From: Streptomyces sp. MST-110588
GTDB taxonomy: Bacteria > Actinomycetota > Actinomycetes > Streptomycetales > Streptomycetaceae
NCBI RefSeq assembly: GCF_022695595.1
Contig: NZ_CP074380.1
Location: forward strand, 7,468,501 to 7,532,500
Length of the DNA stretch: 64,000 bases
Reading direction: 5' to 3'
In this document: piece by piece, positions 7,932-15,960 of the stretch
How the letters are laid out: every line of letters starts with the position of its first letter
Position numbering within the stretch: the first letter of the stretch is position 1
The notes under the pieces: generated by a model
What the model was told of the DNA's origin: nothing
Database searches by the model: none
Seen by the model: only the letters and a program-made list of their open reading frames with translations
Program-made: the position numbers and the translations under genes

Positions 7932-9064
7932 CCGGCCTGGACACCCGCCCCTCCCAGGTCTGGGGTGGTGTCCGTCTGGTGCCACTGGTACGGGAGGAGC
8001 CCGTCGACGACCTCCGTCTGGGCTCGCTGAGCTACGGCGACGCGATGGGGGTGGTGCAAACCGGCCCGCGCCGTGCCTACTTCTCCTACATCCCGCACGG
8101 GTTCGTCGCCACGTGGTCCAAGGACGGCACGCCCGCAGCCGCCTACGGCACCCAGCTCCTCGCCGACGGCGACCCGGCTCCCGCCGACACGATGAGCCTG
8201 CGCTTCCACCGCGGGACGGCCCGCCGCGAGGCCAGGAACCGGCTGCGGTTCCTCCCCGTGCACCTGGCGCTGGAGGGCTATCTGACGCTGCACTTCGGCG
8301 GCCCCACGATCGCCTGGGAGGAGTGGTCGCAGCGGGCGGTACGCCAGGGGCTCGCACCCCGCGTCGAGGAGGCGTACGTGGGGGCGGAGGTGCGCGGACT
8401 CGCCGACGCGCTGCGCGTCTTCGAGATCCACCCCGGCCAGTGCGGCGTGCTGGTCCACCTCGCCGACGCCCTCGCGGCGGCGTTCGTGGTCCCGCACCCC
8501 GAGGACTACCGCGCGCTCCACCCGACCCTCGTCCAGGACCTGTACGGCGAACTGATCCACCACTACGCCACGCTGATGTCGCCGGTGCCGGACTTCAAGG
8601 CCCGCATCCCCGACGCCGGGATCAGCTCCCTGGCCGGCCTGCGCACGGCGGTCGCCGAGCAGGAGGACGCCTGGAAGCGCTTCCACGACACGACCATGGC
8701 GGGCGGTCTGCTGGAGCAGGCGTACACCTGGCGGACGGTTCACCGCATGGGGCGCTTCACGCTCTCCCGGTTCCTGCCGCCGTTCCGTCCCAAGCGGGAG
8801 AACCACATCGGTGAGGCCATCACCGACGACAGCGGCCGAATCGCCTACTTGAAGACATTCCGCCTCTCGGAGAGCCAGGTCCGCCGCGGTCATCTCCTGA
8901 GCCGGCTGGCCGACCACGACTGGCACCTGGGGGACACCGCGGCCGGCCTGGGCATCGACGAGGCTCAGCTCGGCCTGCGGCTGCGGTCCGCGGGCTTCGG
9001 CCACCTGCTCCGTCAGGACATCCTGGACGCGTACCGCAAGCAGGAACGGATCCGCCAGGGATGA
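7913..9064 (+). CDS. ARPP-type domain protein with C-terminal Fis-like HTH
   Basis: The product has 383 residues. The main domain contains FLPVHLALEGYLTLHFGGP, VFEIHPGQCGVLVHLADAL and HPTLVQDLYGELIHHYATL. It resembles the ARPP (ADP-ribosylglycohydrolase and rhodanese-phosphatase associated) proteins found next to TROVE/vWA genes in predicted RNA-repair or conflict operons; from memory the closest type is ARPP-2. The last 50 residues (LADHDWHLGDTAAGLGIDEA, then LGLRLRSAGFGHLL) look like a Fis-type helix-turn-helix. The start overlaps the upstream vWA gene, which supports a two-protein module. No catalytic residues can be named. Confidence 0.6.
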   Translation: MATLDLTGLDTRPSQVWGGVRLVPLVREEPVDDLRLGSLSYGDAMGVVQTGPRRAYFSYIPHGFVATWSKDGTPAAAYGTQLLADGDPAPADTMSLRFHRGTARREARNRLRFLPVHLALEGYLTLHFGGPTIAWEEWSQRAVRQGLAPRVEEAYVGAEVRGLADALRVFEIHPGQCGVLVHLADALAAAFVVPHPEDYRALHPTLVQDLYGELIHHYATLMSPVPDFKARIPDAGISSLAGLRTAVAEQEDAWKRFHDTTMAGGLLEQAYTWRTVHRMGRFTLSRFLPPFRPKRENHIGEAITDDSGRIAYLKTFRLSESQVRRGHLLSRLADHDWHLGDTAAGLGIDEAQLGLRLRSAGFGHLLRQDILDAYRKQERIRQG

Positions 9065-9130
9065 GCAGGGGCGAGCGTTGAGCAAGGGTTGAGCGTTGAG
9101 CAAGGGTTGAGCGATGAGCAAGGGATGAGC
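9062..9130. repeat. Short tandem repeat after ARPP-like gene
   Basis: Directly after the stop codon, TGAGCAAGGG(T/A)TGAGCG(T/A) is repeated about three to four times with small changes. Each copy carries TGA, so it forms a stop-codon-rich spacer between the two convergent genes. Confidence 0.7.
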
Positions 9131-9146
9131 GCGCCGCGCCCCGGCC

Positions 9147-10250
9147 TCACAGCGCCCGGTGGTAGGGCTGCGGCATGGCTGTCTCCACGCCCAGCTCCCG
9201 GGCGGCGCGACGGGCGAAGTACGGGTCGCGCAGCAGCTCCCGGCCGATGAGCACCACGTCCGCCCGCCCGTCGGCGATGATCTTCTCCGCCTGCCGGGGC
9301 TCGGTGATCAGCCCCACGGTGCCGACCGCCAGCCCGGCCTCCTTCTTCACCCGCTCGGCGAACGGCACCTGGTAGTCGGGCCCCGCCGGGATCCGGGCGT
9401 TCGGCGCGATGCCGCCGGTGGAGGTGTCCAGCAGGTCCACGCCGTGGTCGAGCAGGTCCGCGGCGAAGCGCACGGTGTCCTCGGCGGTCCAGCCCTCGCG
9501 CTCGTCCTGCGTGTTCTCCGAGAGCCAGTCGGTGGCGGAGATGCGGAAGAGGACCGGCAGTTCCTCGGGCCACACCGCCCGTACGGCGTCCACGACCTCC
9601 AGCGCGAAGCGCGTCCGGTTCTCGTACGAGCCGCCGTACTCATCGGTGCGCCGGTTGGTGTGCGGGGAGAGGAACTGGTTGATCAGATAGCCGTGGGCGC
9701 CGTGGATCTCGACCACCTCGTAGCCGGCGTCCAGGGCCCTGCGGGCGGCGGCGGCGAACTTCCCGACGATCTCCGCGATCTCCTCGGTGGTCAGCTCCCG
9801 GGGCGTGGTGTGCCGCTCGTCGAAGGGCAGCGGGCTCGGGCCCACCGGCAGCCACCCGTGACCCACGCCGGGGGCGAGCGGGCTGCCGCGGTCCACCCAG
9901 GTCCGCTCGGTCGACGCCTTGCGGCCGGCGTGTGCGATCTGGATGCCCGGGACGGTGCCCTGGGACTTCAGGAAGCGGGTGATGCGCCGGAACGCCTCCG
10001 TCTGGGTGTCGTTCCACAGTCCGAGGTCGTACGGGCTGACGCGGCCCTCGGGGCTGACGGCGGTCACCTCCGTGATGATCAGGCCGGTGCCGCCGACGGC
10101 CCGGGCGGCCAGGTGCTGGAAGTGCCAGTCGGTGGGGACGCCCTGCTCGGGTCCCTCGGGTGCCGCCGAGTACTGGCACATGGGGGCCATCCACAGGCGG
10201 TTCGGGACGGTCAGCGACCGGAGGGTGATCGGGTCGAACAGTGCGCTCAC
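9147..10250 (-). CDS. NADH:flavin oxidoreductase, old yellow enzyme (YqjM type)
   Basis: The product has 367 residues. The FMN-binding TIM barrel starts with LFDPITLRSLTVPNR. MAPMCQYSA carries the redox-tuning Cys of the YqjM class, and EIHGAHGYLINQFLSP carries the substrate-binding His-x-x-His and Tyr. The late phosphate-binding segment ADVVLIGRELLRDPYFARR is intact. These enzymes reduce activated alkenes with NAD(P)H in the cytoplasm, often in electrophile defence. The gene is divergent from an ArsR-type regulator and shares a palindrome-bearing promoter with it, so that regulator probably controls it. Confidence 0.93.
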   Translation of the reverse strand: MSALFDPITLRSLTVPNRLWMAPMCQYSAAPEGPEQGVPTDWHFQHLAARAVGGTGLIITEVTAVSPEGRVSPYDLGLWNDTQTEAFRRITRFLKSQGTVPGIQIAHAGRKASTERTWVDRGSPLAPGVGHGWLPVGPSPLPFDERHTTPRELTTEEIAEIVGKFAAAARRALDAGYEVVEIHGAHGYLINQFLSPHTNRRTDEYGGSYENRTRFALEVVDAVRAVWPEELPVLFRISATDWLSENTQDEREGWTAEDTVRFAADLLDHGVDLLDTSTGGIAPNARIPAGPDYQVPFAERVKKEAGLAVGTVGLITEPRQAEKIIADGRADVVLIGRELLRDPYFARRAARELGVETAMPQPYHRAL

Positions 10251-10292
10251 GGCGGGCTCCCACGTCAGGGGTTCGGTGTGCTGGACGCCTCG

Positions 10293-10324
10293 TACGATAA
10301 CTCTCGTAGTACGGCACCTGTCAA
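10293..10324 (-). promoter_or_regulatory. Promoter with dyad operator, OYE/ArsR divergent region
   Basis: On the minus strand TTGACA (10324-10319) is followed after 18-19 bp by a TTATCG/TATCGT -10-like element. Overlapping the -10 is the perfect dyad TACGA-N6-TCGTA (10293-10308). The site lies between the oxidoreductase gene (start 10250) and the ArsR gene (start 10478), the expected place for the operator of that regulator. Confidence 0.5.
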
Positions 10325-10477
10325 ACTACGGTGATCCTCGAACAAGAAGCCCGCCGAAGTATCATGGACACGCTTACGGCCGTACGGCGGCTTGTCCCCG
10401 GCAGCCCGTAACCCCCTTGCCGTGCCGGCCTCTTCCCCGTGCCGCGCCGTCCGGAGCCGACCTCTCAGGAGCCAGCA

Positions 10478-10870
10478 GTGCCGATCCCCCCGACGCCGCC
10501 GCCCGCCGGGAGCGCCTCCCGCGTCCTGGACCACCCGGAGCCCGCCGACATCTGCCTGGAGGGCGTCCTGCACGCCCTCGCCGACCCGGTGCGGCTGCGG
10601 ATCGTCCGCCGGCTCGCCGCCGACGGGGAACTCTCGTGCGCGGCCATCGACCTGCCCGTCAGCAAGTCGACGACCACCCACCACTTCCGGGTGCTGCGCG
10701 AGCACGGCGTGGTGAGCCAGATCTACCAGGGCACGGCGAAGATGAACGTGCTGCGCCGCACCGACCTCGACGCGCTCTTCCCCGGTCTGATCGACAGCGT
10801 GCTGCGCGCCGCGGAGCTCCAGGAGCGGCGGGGGAGCGGGGCCGCCGGACGCGGACCGCAAGGGGAGTGA
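10478..10870 (+). CDS. ArsR-family transcriptional regulator
   Basis: The product has 130 residues from GTG 10478, which has AGGAG six bases upstream. A GTG at 10439 in frame would add 13 residues without a better site. The winged helix contains LADPVRLRIVRRLAADGEL and the recognition helix STTTHHFRVLREHGVV. The metal-site CxC is absent, so it is a non-metal ArsR subtype that may sense redox or small electrophiles. It is transcribed divergently from the old yellow enzyme gene and probably represses it through the TACGA/TCGTA dyad. Confidence 0.88.
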   Translation: MPIPPTPPPAGSASRVLDHPEPADICLEGVLHALADPVRLRIVRRLAADGELSCAAIDLPVSKSTTTHHFRVLREHGVVSQIYQGTAKMNVLRRTDLDALFPGLIDSVLRAAELQERRGSGAAGRGPQGE

Positions 10871-10969
10871 GGCAGGGGCGGATCAGGGCGGATCAGGCGC
10901 AACCGGCTGTCGGCCACTTGACCGCCGGTCAGCCGCCGGACATCCGGTCGCTGCTCAGCCGGTCGCTGC

Positions 10970-12379
10970 TCAGCCGGTCGTCCGCGCCGCGGCCAGCAGC
11001 CCGTCCCAGTCCGGGATCTTGACGACCGTACGGCCCAGCTCCCGGCCCAGCGCCGCCTCCGCCGCCTCGATGCCCAGCCACCCCCGCCACGGCACCGGCC
11101 GCTGTCCGGCCTGCCGCAGCACGGTCACCGGGTCCTGCGCCGGCGGCTCTTCGTCCAGGGCACCGGCACCGGCGTCGGCCAGCAGTGAGGCCGCGGTCTG
11201 CTTCGCGCACGGACGGTTCGTGCCGATCACCCCGGTCGGGCCCCGTTTGATCCAGCCCGCCACGTACTCCCCGGGGGACGGTACGCCGTCCCGCAGCACC
11301 CGGCCTTCCAGATGGGGCACCGTCCCGCCCTCCTGGTCGAACGGCAGTCCTTCCTGGGGCGTGCCCCGGTAACCGACCGAGCGCAGCACCAGTTCGCCCG
11401 CGATGTCCTCGTACCGCCCGGTGCCCCGTACCCCGCCCCAGCCGTCGGGCGCGGTCCGTTCGAAGCGCACCCCGCGCACGCCCGATTCCGCGTCGCCCAG
11501 GATCTCGGCCGGCCGCAGGAAGAACCGCAGATGGATCCGGCGTACGAGGTCCGTCCCCGGCCGGCCTGTCCCCGGCCGGTCCGTCCCCGGCCGGTCCGGC
11601 TCCTGGGGCGCGGGGCGCTCCGCCCACCCGCGCAGTACCTCCACATTGCGCCGGTTCACGGCCGGCAGACCGCCCGGATCGCCGTACGCCGGGTCCAGGG
11701 CCAGCTCCTCGGGCCGTACGCACACCTCGGCGTGCGGCAGCGAACCGAGCTCGCGCAGTTCCTTCGTCGTGAACTTCGCCTGTGAGGGCCCGCGCCGCCC
11801 GACCATCCATATGTCCCGCACACGGCTGTCCGCGAAGGTTCCCAGCGCCGTCTGCGGCACGTCGGTGCCGGCCAGTTCGGCGGCTTCGCGGGCCAGTACC
11901 CGGGCCACGTCCACGGCCACGTTGCCCACCCCGATCACGACCGCCGAGCGGGCCGTGAGCGCGAAGCGGCCGGCCGGGGCGTCCGGATGCGCGCTGTACC
12001 AGGAGACGAAGTCGGTCGCCGAACAACTGCCGGGCAGGTCCTCGCCCGGGATGCCCAGACGCCGGTCGGTGGCGGCCCCCACACAGTAGACGACCGCGTG
12101 GAAGGCGCGCCGCAGCTCGCGCGGCCCCAGGCCGGGCGCGCCCACGTCCACGTTGCCCAAGAAGTGCACCCGGGGGTGCTCCAGCACCGTACGGAGGTTG
12201 TTCTGCAGCGACTTGATCTTCTCGTGGTCGGGCGCGACACCGTACCGGACCAGTCCGTAGGGACACGGGAGCCGGTCGAGCACGTACACCTCGATGCCCG
12301 GTACGGCCCGCTGTTCGACGAGCGCCTGCGCGGTGTAGACCCCGCTGGGTCCCGAACCGATGACTGCGACGCGAAGCAC
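10970..12379 (-). CDS. fprA: Ferredoxin/flavodoxin-NADP reductase, FprA type
   Basis: The product has 469 residues, similar to actinobacterial FprA. The FAD Rossmann motif VAVIGSGPSGVYTAQAL opens the protein, followed by CPYGLVRYGVAPDH. The NADP motif VVIGVGNVAVDVARVL lies near residue 150, and GWIKRGPTGVIGTNRPCAK is the C-terminal FAD/nicotinamide signature. The enzyme passes electrons between NADPH and ferredoxin, for example to cytochromes P450. A short run PGTDRPGTGRPGTD near residue 260 is a small repeat insert. The P450 at 59.9 kb could be a distant client, but no linkage is shown. Confidence 0.93.
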   Translation of the reverse strand: MLRVAVIGSGPSGVYTAQALVEQRAVPGIEVYVLDRLPCPYGLVRYGVAPDHEKIKSLQNNLRTVLEHPRVHFLGNVDVGAPGLGPRELRRAFHAVVYCVGAATDRRLGIPGEDLPGSCSATDFVSWYSAHPDAPAGRFALTARSAVVIGVGNVAVDVARVLAREAAELAGTDVPQTALGTFADSRVRDIWMVGRRGPSQAKFTTKELRELGSLPHAEVCVRPEELALDPAYGDPGGLPAVNRRNVEVLRGWAERPAPQEPDRPGTDRPGTGRPGTDLVRRIHLRFFLRPAEILGDAESGVRGVRFERTAPDGWGGVRGTGRYEDIAGELVLRSVGYRGTPQEGLPFDQEGGTVPHLEGRVLRDGVPSPGEYVAGWIKRGPTGVIGTNRPCAKQTAASLLADAGAGALDEEPPAQDPVTVLRQAGQRPVPWRGWLGIEAAEAALGRELGRTVVKIPDWDGLLAAARTTG

Positions 12380-12487
12380 GTTGGGCCCCTTCTGTCGGAG
12401 TGCCCCCAGGATCCCACCGCGGCGGGGCGGGCGGGAACCGACGCGCCACCGCCGGCACGGGGCACGGCGAGGGGCGTCGGCCGCGCC

Positions 12488-13210
12488 TCACGGCGACGGC
12501 TTCGGTGCTGCCGGCCCTGCCGGCCGCAGGGACCGCATCCGGCCGATCTCCGCGGTCTGCTGGGCGATGACATCGTTCGCCATCTCCTCCACGAGGGTGT
12601 TGTTCCCGTCGGACAGCACATCGGTGGCCATCGTCACCGCACCGGTGTGGTGGGTGGTCATGAGCGTCAGGAACAGCTCGTCGAAGCGCTGTCCGCGGGC
12701 CTCGCGCAGCGCGGCCAACTGCGCGGCGGTGGCCATCCCCGGCATCGACGCGTGCTCGTGGTGGCCGGAGGTCTTCCGCGGGCCGCCGTGGAGCTTCAAC
12801 CAGCCCCGCATGGCGCCGATCTCCGGGCGCTGTGCCGCGGCGATACGTTCCGCCAGCCGCTTGACGCGCGGCGAGCCGGCGTACCGGGCCGCCAGTCCCG
12901 TCATCGTCAGCGCCTGCTCATGATGCTTGATCATCATCTGTACGTAGCCGAAGTCCGCGGAGTTGGGGGAGTCGTCCCCGACCGCCTCGCCGGCCTCCTC
13001 GGCGGAGAGCGTACGGGCGGGTCCGCCCGGTTTCCCCGGCGCGATCACCTTCGGCGCCCGCCCGCCGTCCGCCCGCCCGTCACCCTCCGCGGAACAGGCG
13101 GAGACGGCAAGAGCGGCAAGGGTCATGACGAGACAGAGCGCGACGGCGCGGCAGGGCGCGGGGGCACCACTCGGCCTGGTGGGCGTGCGGACCTTTCCGG
13201 TACGTGTCAA
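12488..13210 (-). CDS. DUF305 lipoprotein
   Basis: The product has 240 residues. A lipoprotein signal peptide ends in the lipobox LAVSAC, so it is anchored outside the membrane. The mature part is a DUF305 four-helix protein with paired His/Met motifs: VQMMIKHHEQALTMTGLA, HHEHASMPGM and LFLTLMTTHHTGAVTMATD. DUF305 proteins are ferritin-like and often linked to copper or iron handling; the His/Met content agrees. It is divergent from the LVIVD gene, with about 110 bp between starts. This pairing recurs in streptomycetes as far as I recall. Confidence 0.92.
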   Translation of the reverse strand: MTRTGKVRTPTRPSGAPAPCRAVALCLVMTLAALAVSACSAEGDGRADGGRAPKVIAPGKPGGPARTLSAEEAGEAVGDDSPNSADFGYVQMMIKHHEQALTMTGLAARYAGSPRVKRLAERIAAAQRPEIGAMRGWLKLHGGPRKTSGHHEHASMPGMATAAQLAALREARGQRFDELFLTLMTTHHTGAVTMATDVLSDGNNTLVEEMANDVIAQQTAEIGRMRSLRPAGPAAPKPSP

Positions 13211-13318
13211 TGCGCGCTCCTCGGTCGTCGCGGCGGCCCCCTTGATATGTACATGAGCGTCGCGATACTACCGGGGGCCAGGATCCTTTCAACTCCCATG
13301 GAGACAAGGGAGGGCACC

Positions 13319-14899
13319 GTGAAACCGCTGTCCAGACCCCGGGCGCCACACAGGCCCCGGACATCACAAAGATCCCGGACATCACCAAGATCCCAAGCGC
13401 CATACAGACCACGTGTGTTACGCAGATCGCCGGCACGGCACAGGTTCGGCGGACTCACCGCGGCGGTCGCGGCCTTCGGCCTCGCCGCCTCGCTCCTGGT
13501 CGCCGGTCCGGCCGCCGCGATCCCCGGCCCGGGAGACACCCCGGTCCCCGACCGGCCGGTGAGCCGCTCACAGGAGGCCGGCACCCGGGCCGCGATCCGC
13601 GACGGCCGGATACCCGGCGTGGACGAGGCCGTGCACAGCGACAACGTCCGCCACCTCGCCAACATCCCCAAGCAGGCCCTGAAGGGCACCAACTCCGACC
13701 TGGCGTTCCAGGGGAAGTACGCCTTCGCGGGCAACTACGACGGCTTCGCGGTCTTCGACATCTCCCGCCCCGCGAAGCCCCGGCTGGTGAGCCAGGTCCT
13801 GTGCCCCGGGTCCCAGAACGACGTGTCCGTCTCGGGCAACCTGCTGTTCCTGTCCACCGACTCCTCGCGCAGTGACGATTCCTGCGCCAGCACCACCCAG
13901 CCCGCGACCGAGAAGTCGTCGTGGGAGGGCATGAAGATCTTCGACATCAGCGACAAGGAGAACCCGCGGTACCTCGCCGCCGTCGAGACCGCGTGCGGCT
14001 CGCACACCCACACCCTGGTCCCCGACCGGCGCGACGTCTACATCTACGTCTCGTCCTACTCGCCCAGCGAGGCGTTCCCGGACTGCCGGCCGCCGCACGA
14101 CGGCATCTCCGTCATCAAGGTGCCCCGCTCCGCGCCCCAGAAGGCCGCGGTCATCGACTTCCCCGTCCTGTTCCCCGACGGCGGCAACCCCGGCGACCCG
14201 GTCAACCCCGGTGTCTCGGAGACCACCGGCTGCCACGACATCACCGCCTTCCCCAAGCTGCGGCTGGCCGCCGGTGCCTGTATGGGGGACGGCATCCTGA
14301 TGGACATCTCCGACCCGGCCGCGCCCCGGGTCATCGACCGGGTCCAGGACAACGTCAACTTCGCCTTCTGGCACTCCGCGACCTTCAGTGAACGCGGGAA
14401 CAAGGTGGTCTTCACCGATGAACTCGGCGGGGGCGGAGCCGCCACCTGCAACGAGAAGACCGGACCGAACCGTGGCGCCGACGGGATCTACGACATCACC
14501 GGCAAGGGGGACCGCCGCAAGCTGGTCTTCCGGAGCTACTACAAGATCCCCCGTCACCAGGCCGACACCGAGAACTGCGTTGCCCACAACGGCTCGCTGA
14601 TTCCCGCCAGGGGCCGCGACATCATGGTCCAGGCGTGGTACCAAGGCGGAGTCTCCATCTGGGACTTCACCGATTCCGGCCACCCCAAGGAGATCGGGTA
14701 CTTCGAGCGGGGGCCGCTCTCGGCGGACACGCTCGTGTCGGGCGGCTCCTGGTCGGCGTACTACTACAACGGCCACATCTACTCCAACGACATGGCCAAG
14801 GGCTTCGACGTCCTGAAGATCGAGGACCGCCGTACGGACAGCGCCGGGCCGGTACGGCTGCGTGAACTCAACGTCCAGACGCAGCCCGACTACCGGTGA
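13319..14899 (+). CDS. Secreted LVIVD-repeat propeller protein
   Basis: The product has 526 residues from GTG 13319, which has GGGAGG five bases upstream. An in-frame ATG at 13298 has a weaker site. A long basic n-region precedes the hydrophobic core (AAVAAFGLAASLLVAGPAAA), a secretion signal. The mature protein has repeated blades with FDISRPAKPRLVSQV, IFDISDKENPRYLAA, MDISDPAAPRVIDRV and IWDFTDSGHPKEIGYF, the LVIVD signature. Function is unknown; the family is extracytoplasmic. It is divergent from the DUF305 lipoprotein, and the two may share a promoter region and a role at the cell surface. Confidence 0.9.
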   Translation: MKPLSRPRAPHRPRTSQRSRTSPRSQAPYRPRVLRRSPARHRFGGLTAAVAAFGLAASLLVAGPAAAIPGPGDTPVPDRPVSRSQEAGTRAAIRDGRIPGVDEAVHSDNVRHLANIPKQALKGTNSDLAFQGKYAFAGNYDGFAVFDISRPAKPRLVSQVLCPGSQNDVSVSGNLLFLSTDSSRSDDSCASTTQPATEKSSWEGMKIFDISDKENPRYLAAVETACGSHTHTLVPDRRDVYIYVSSYSPSEAFPDCRPPHDGISVIKVPRSAPQKAAVIDFPVLFPDGGNPGDPVNPGVSETTGCHDITAFPKLRLAAGACMGDGILMDISDPAAPRVIDRVQDNVNFAFWHSATFSERGNKVVFTDELGGGGAATCNEKTGPNRGADGIYDITGKGDRRKLVFRSYYKIPRHQADTENCVAHNGSLIPARGRDIMVQAWYQGGVSIWDFTDSGHPKEIGYFERGPLSADTLVSGGSWSAYYYNGHIYSNDMAKGFDVLKIEDRRTDSAGPVRLRELNVQTQPDYR

Positions 14900-14975
14900 C
14901 CCACCGCCCGCCGGTGCGACGCGCGTCCGCCGGCCGTGAACCTTCCCGTTCCCGGCACCTTCCGCGACCGCGTCC

Positions 14976-15700
14976 CTAACCCTGGTCCCGGCCCCGGCTG
15001 TCCGGGCCGGGAACCTGGTCCCGGCCCTCCTGGCCCTTCCGGCCCTCCTGGCCCCGGTCCTGGTCGGGCTGCCGTCGCACCAGCCCGCCGGGCGGCTTCT
15101 CGCCCGGCGGGTCCCCCATCTCCCAGTCCAGCTCATACCGCTGGAACAGCTCGGCCCGCAGCCGGGCCACCGGCATCGGGGCTCCCGGCAGCAGCACCGC
15201 CACCACCGCCCCATGAGCAGCGCACGCAGCAGCCGGTAGTCGGTGTCCGGGTCCGGGGACCCGTACCGCTGGACCGTCTCCCGCAGCAGGGAGGCCAGTT
15301 GCTGCTGTTCCGGGCACTGGATGAAGCCCTCGGCCGTCAGGATGCCCGCCATGTGCGTACGCATCAGCATCGGCCGGTCCCGCGCCAGGCCCAGGATCAC
15401 ATCGATGGCGCGCGCCAGCAGCTCCCGCCCCGCGTCGGCCCCGGCCGGCTGTGGCTCCCGCTCCAGCCTCGCCTGGAGCGACAGATGCATCAGCCGGTGC
15501 ACCGCGGACTGGAGGAGCTGCCGCTTGCCCGGGAAGTAGTACGACACCAGCCCGCGCGCCGACCCCGCCCGGCAGGCGATGTCCCCGAGCGTGGTCGCCT
15601 CGTACCCGCGCTCGTCCACCAGTTCGACGGTCGCCTGAAGCAATCGCTCACGTGAACGCCGCCGCAATTCTTCATTGACCGAGGCGCTTCGGGGGGACAT
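14976..15700 (-). pseudogene. TetR-family regulator with an internal frameshift
   Basis: ATG 15700 has AGGAG nine bases upstream and opens a TetR protein whose HTH is TTLGDIACRAGSARGLVSYY. The ligand domain runs in frame to RLLRALLMG near 15211. The continuation (AVVAVLLPGAPMPVARLRAE, then a Pro/Arg/Gln-rich tail) is in another frame and stops at 14976. Restoring one G in the ATGGGGCGG run joins both halves into a protein of about 240 residues. Either a homopolymer sequencing error or a real one-base deletion explains it. If real, the regulator lacks its C-terminal dimer helices. A 13-bp palindrome upstream is a likely autoregulatory site. Confidence 0.8.
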
Positions 15701-15722
15701 GCTATAACTCTCCTGCGTTGAC

Positions 15723-15735
15723 TGGCTCGGAGCCA
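15723..15735. promoter_or_regulatory. Perfect palindrome upstream of TetR gene
   Basis: TGGCTC-G-GAGCCA is a perfect 13-bp palindrome 23 bp upstream of the TetR start codon, next to AT-rich ATATACTCAGT. The position and symmetry fit an autorepressor operator. Confidence 0.5.
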
Positions 15736-15790
15736 ATATACTCAGTGAGTCTCCGGGTGTCCGGCCTGCCACGGGTCGGTATCCGGCCAA

Positions 15791-15835
15791 ACTGCCTAAT
15801 TCGGGCGACGCGGGGGATCGCCCGAATTAGGTGGT
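15791..15835 (-). terminator. Long stem-loop 1 downstream of lipoprotein gene
   Basis: The perfect 14-bp arms CCTAATTCGGGCGA / TCGCCCGAATTAGG are extended to 18 bp through two G-U pairs, with a 9-nt loop. There is no U-run. It is the second of two stem-loops placed after the stop codon at 15961 on the minus strand. It may act as a terminator, an RNA stabiliser, or a boundary before the TetR promoter. Confidence 0.55.
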
Positions 15836-15842
15836 GTTGCTC

Positions 15843-15892
15843 TCGGCCGACCCCTCCCACCTGCGCATGTCAGGGGGGGAGGGGTCGGCCGA
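15843..15892 (-). terminator. Long stem-loop 2 downstream of lipoprotein gene
   Basis: The 16-bp perfect arms TCGGCCGACCCCTCCC / GGGAGGGGTCGGCCGA enclose an 18-nt loop that contains a further CCTG/CAGG pairing. It starts 69 bp beyond the stop codon of the lipoprotein gene. Strength and position make it a probable terminator. Confidence 0.6.
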
Positions 15893-15960
15893 AGCGGTAT
15901 ACGGAACCGGTGGGGTTCTCCGTGGGGACGGGCCGTCAGATCGGCGGGTCGGCCCCGGCG

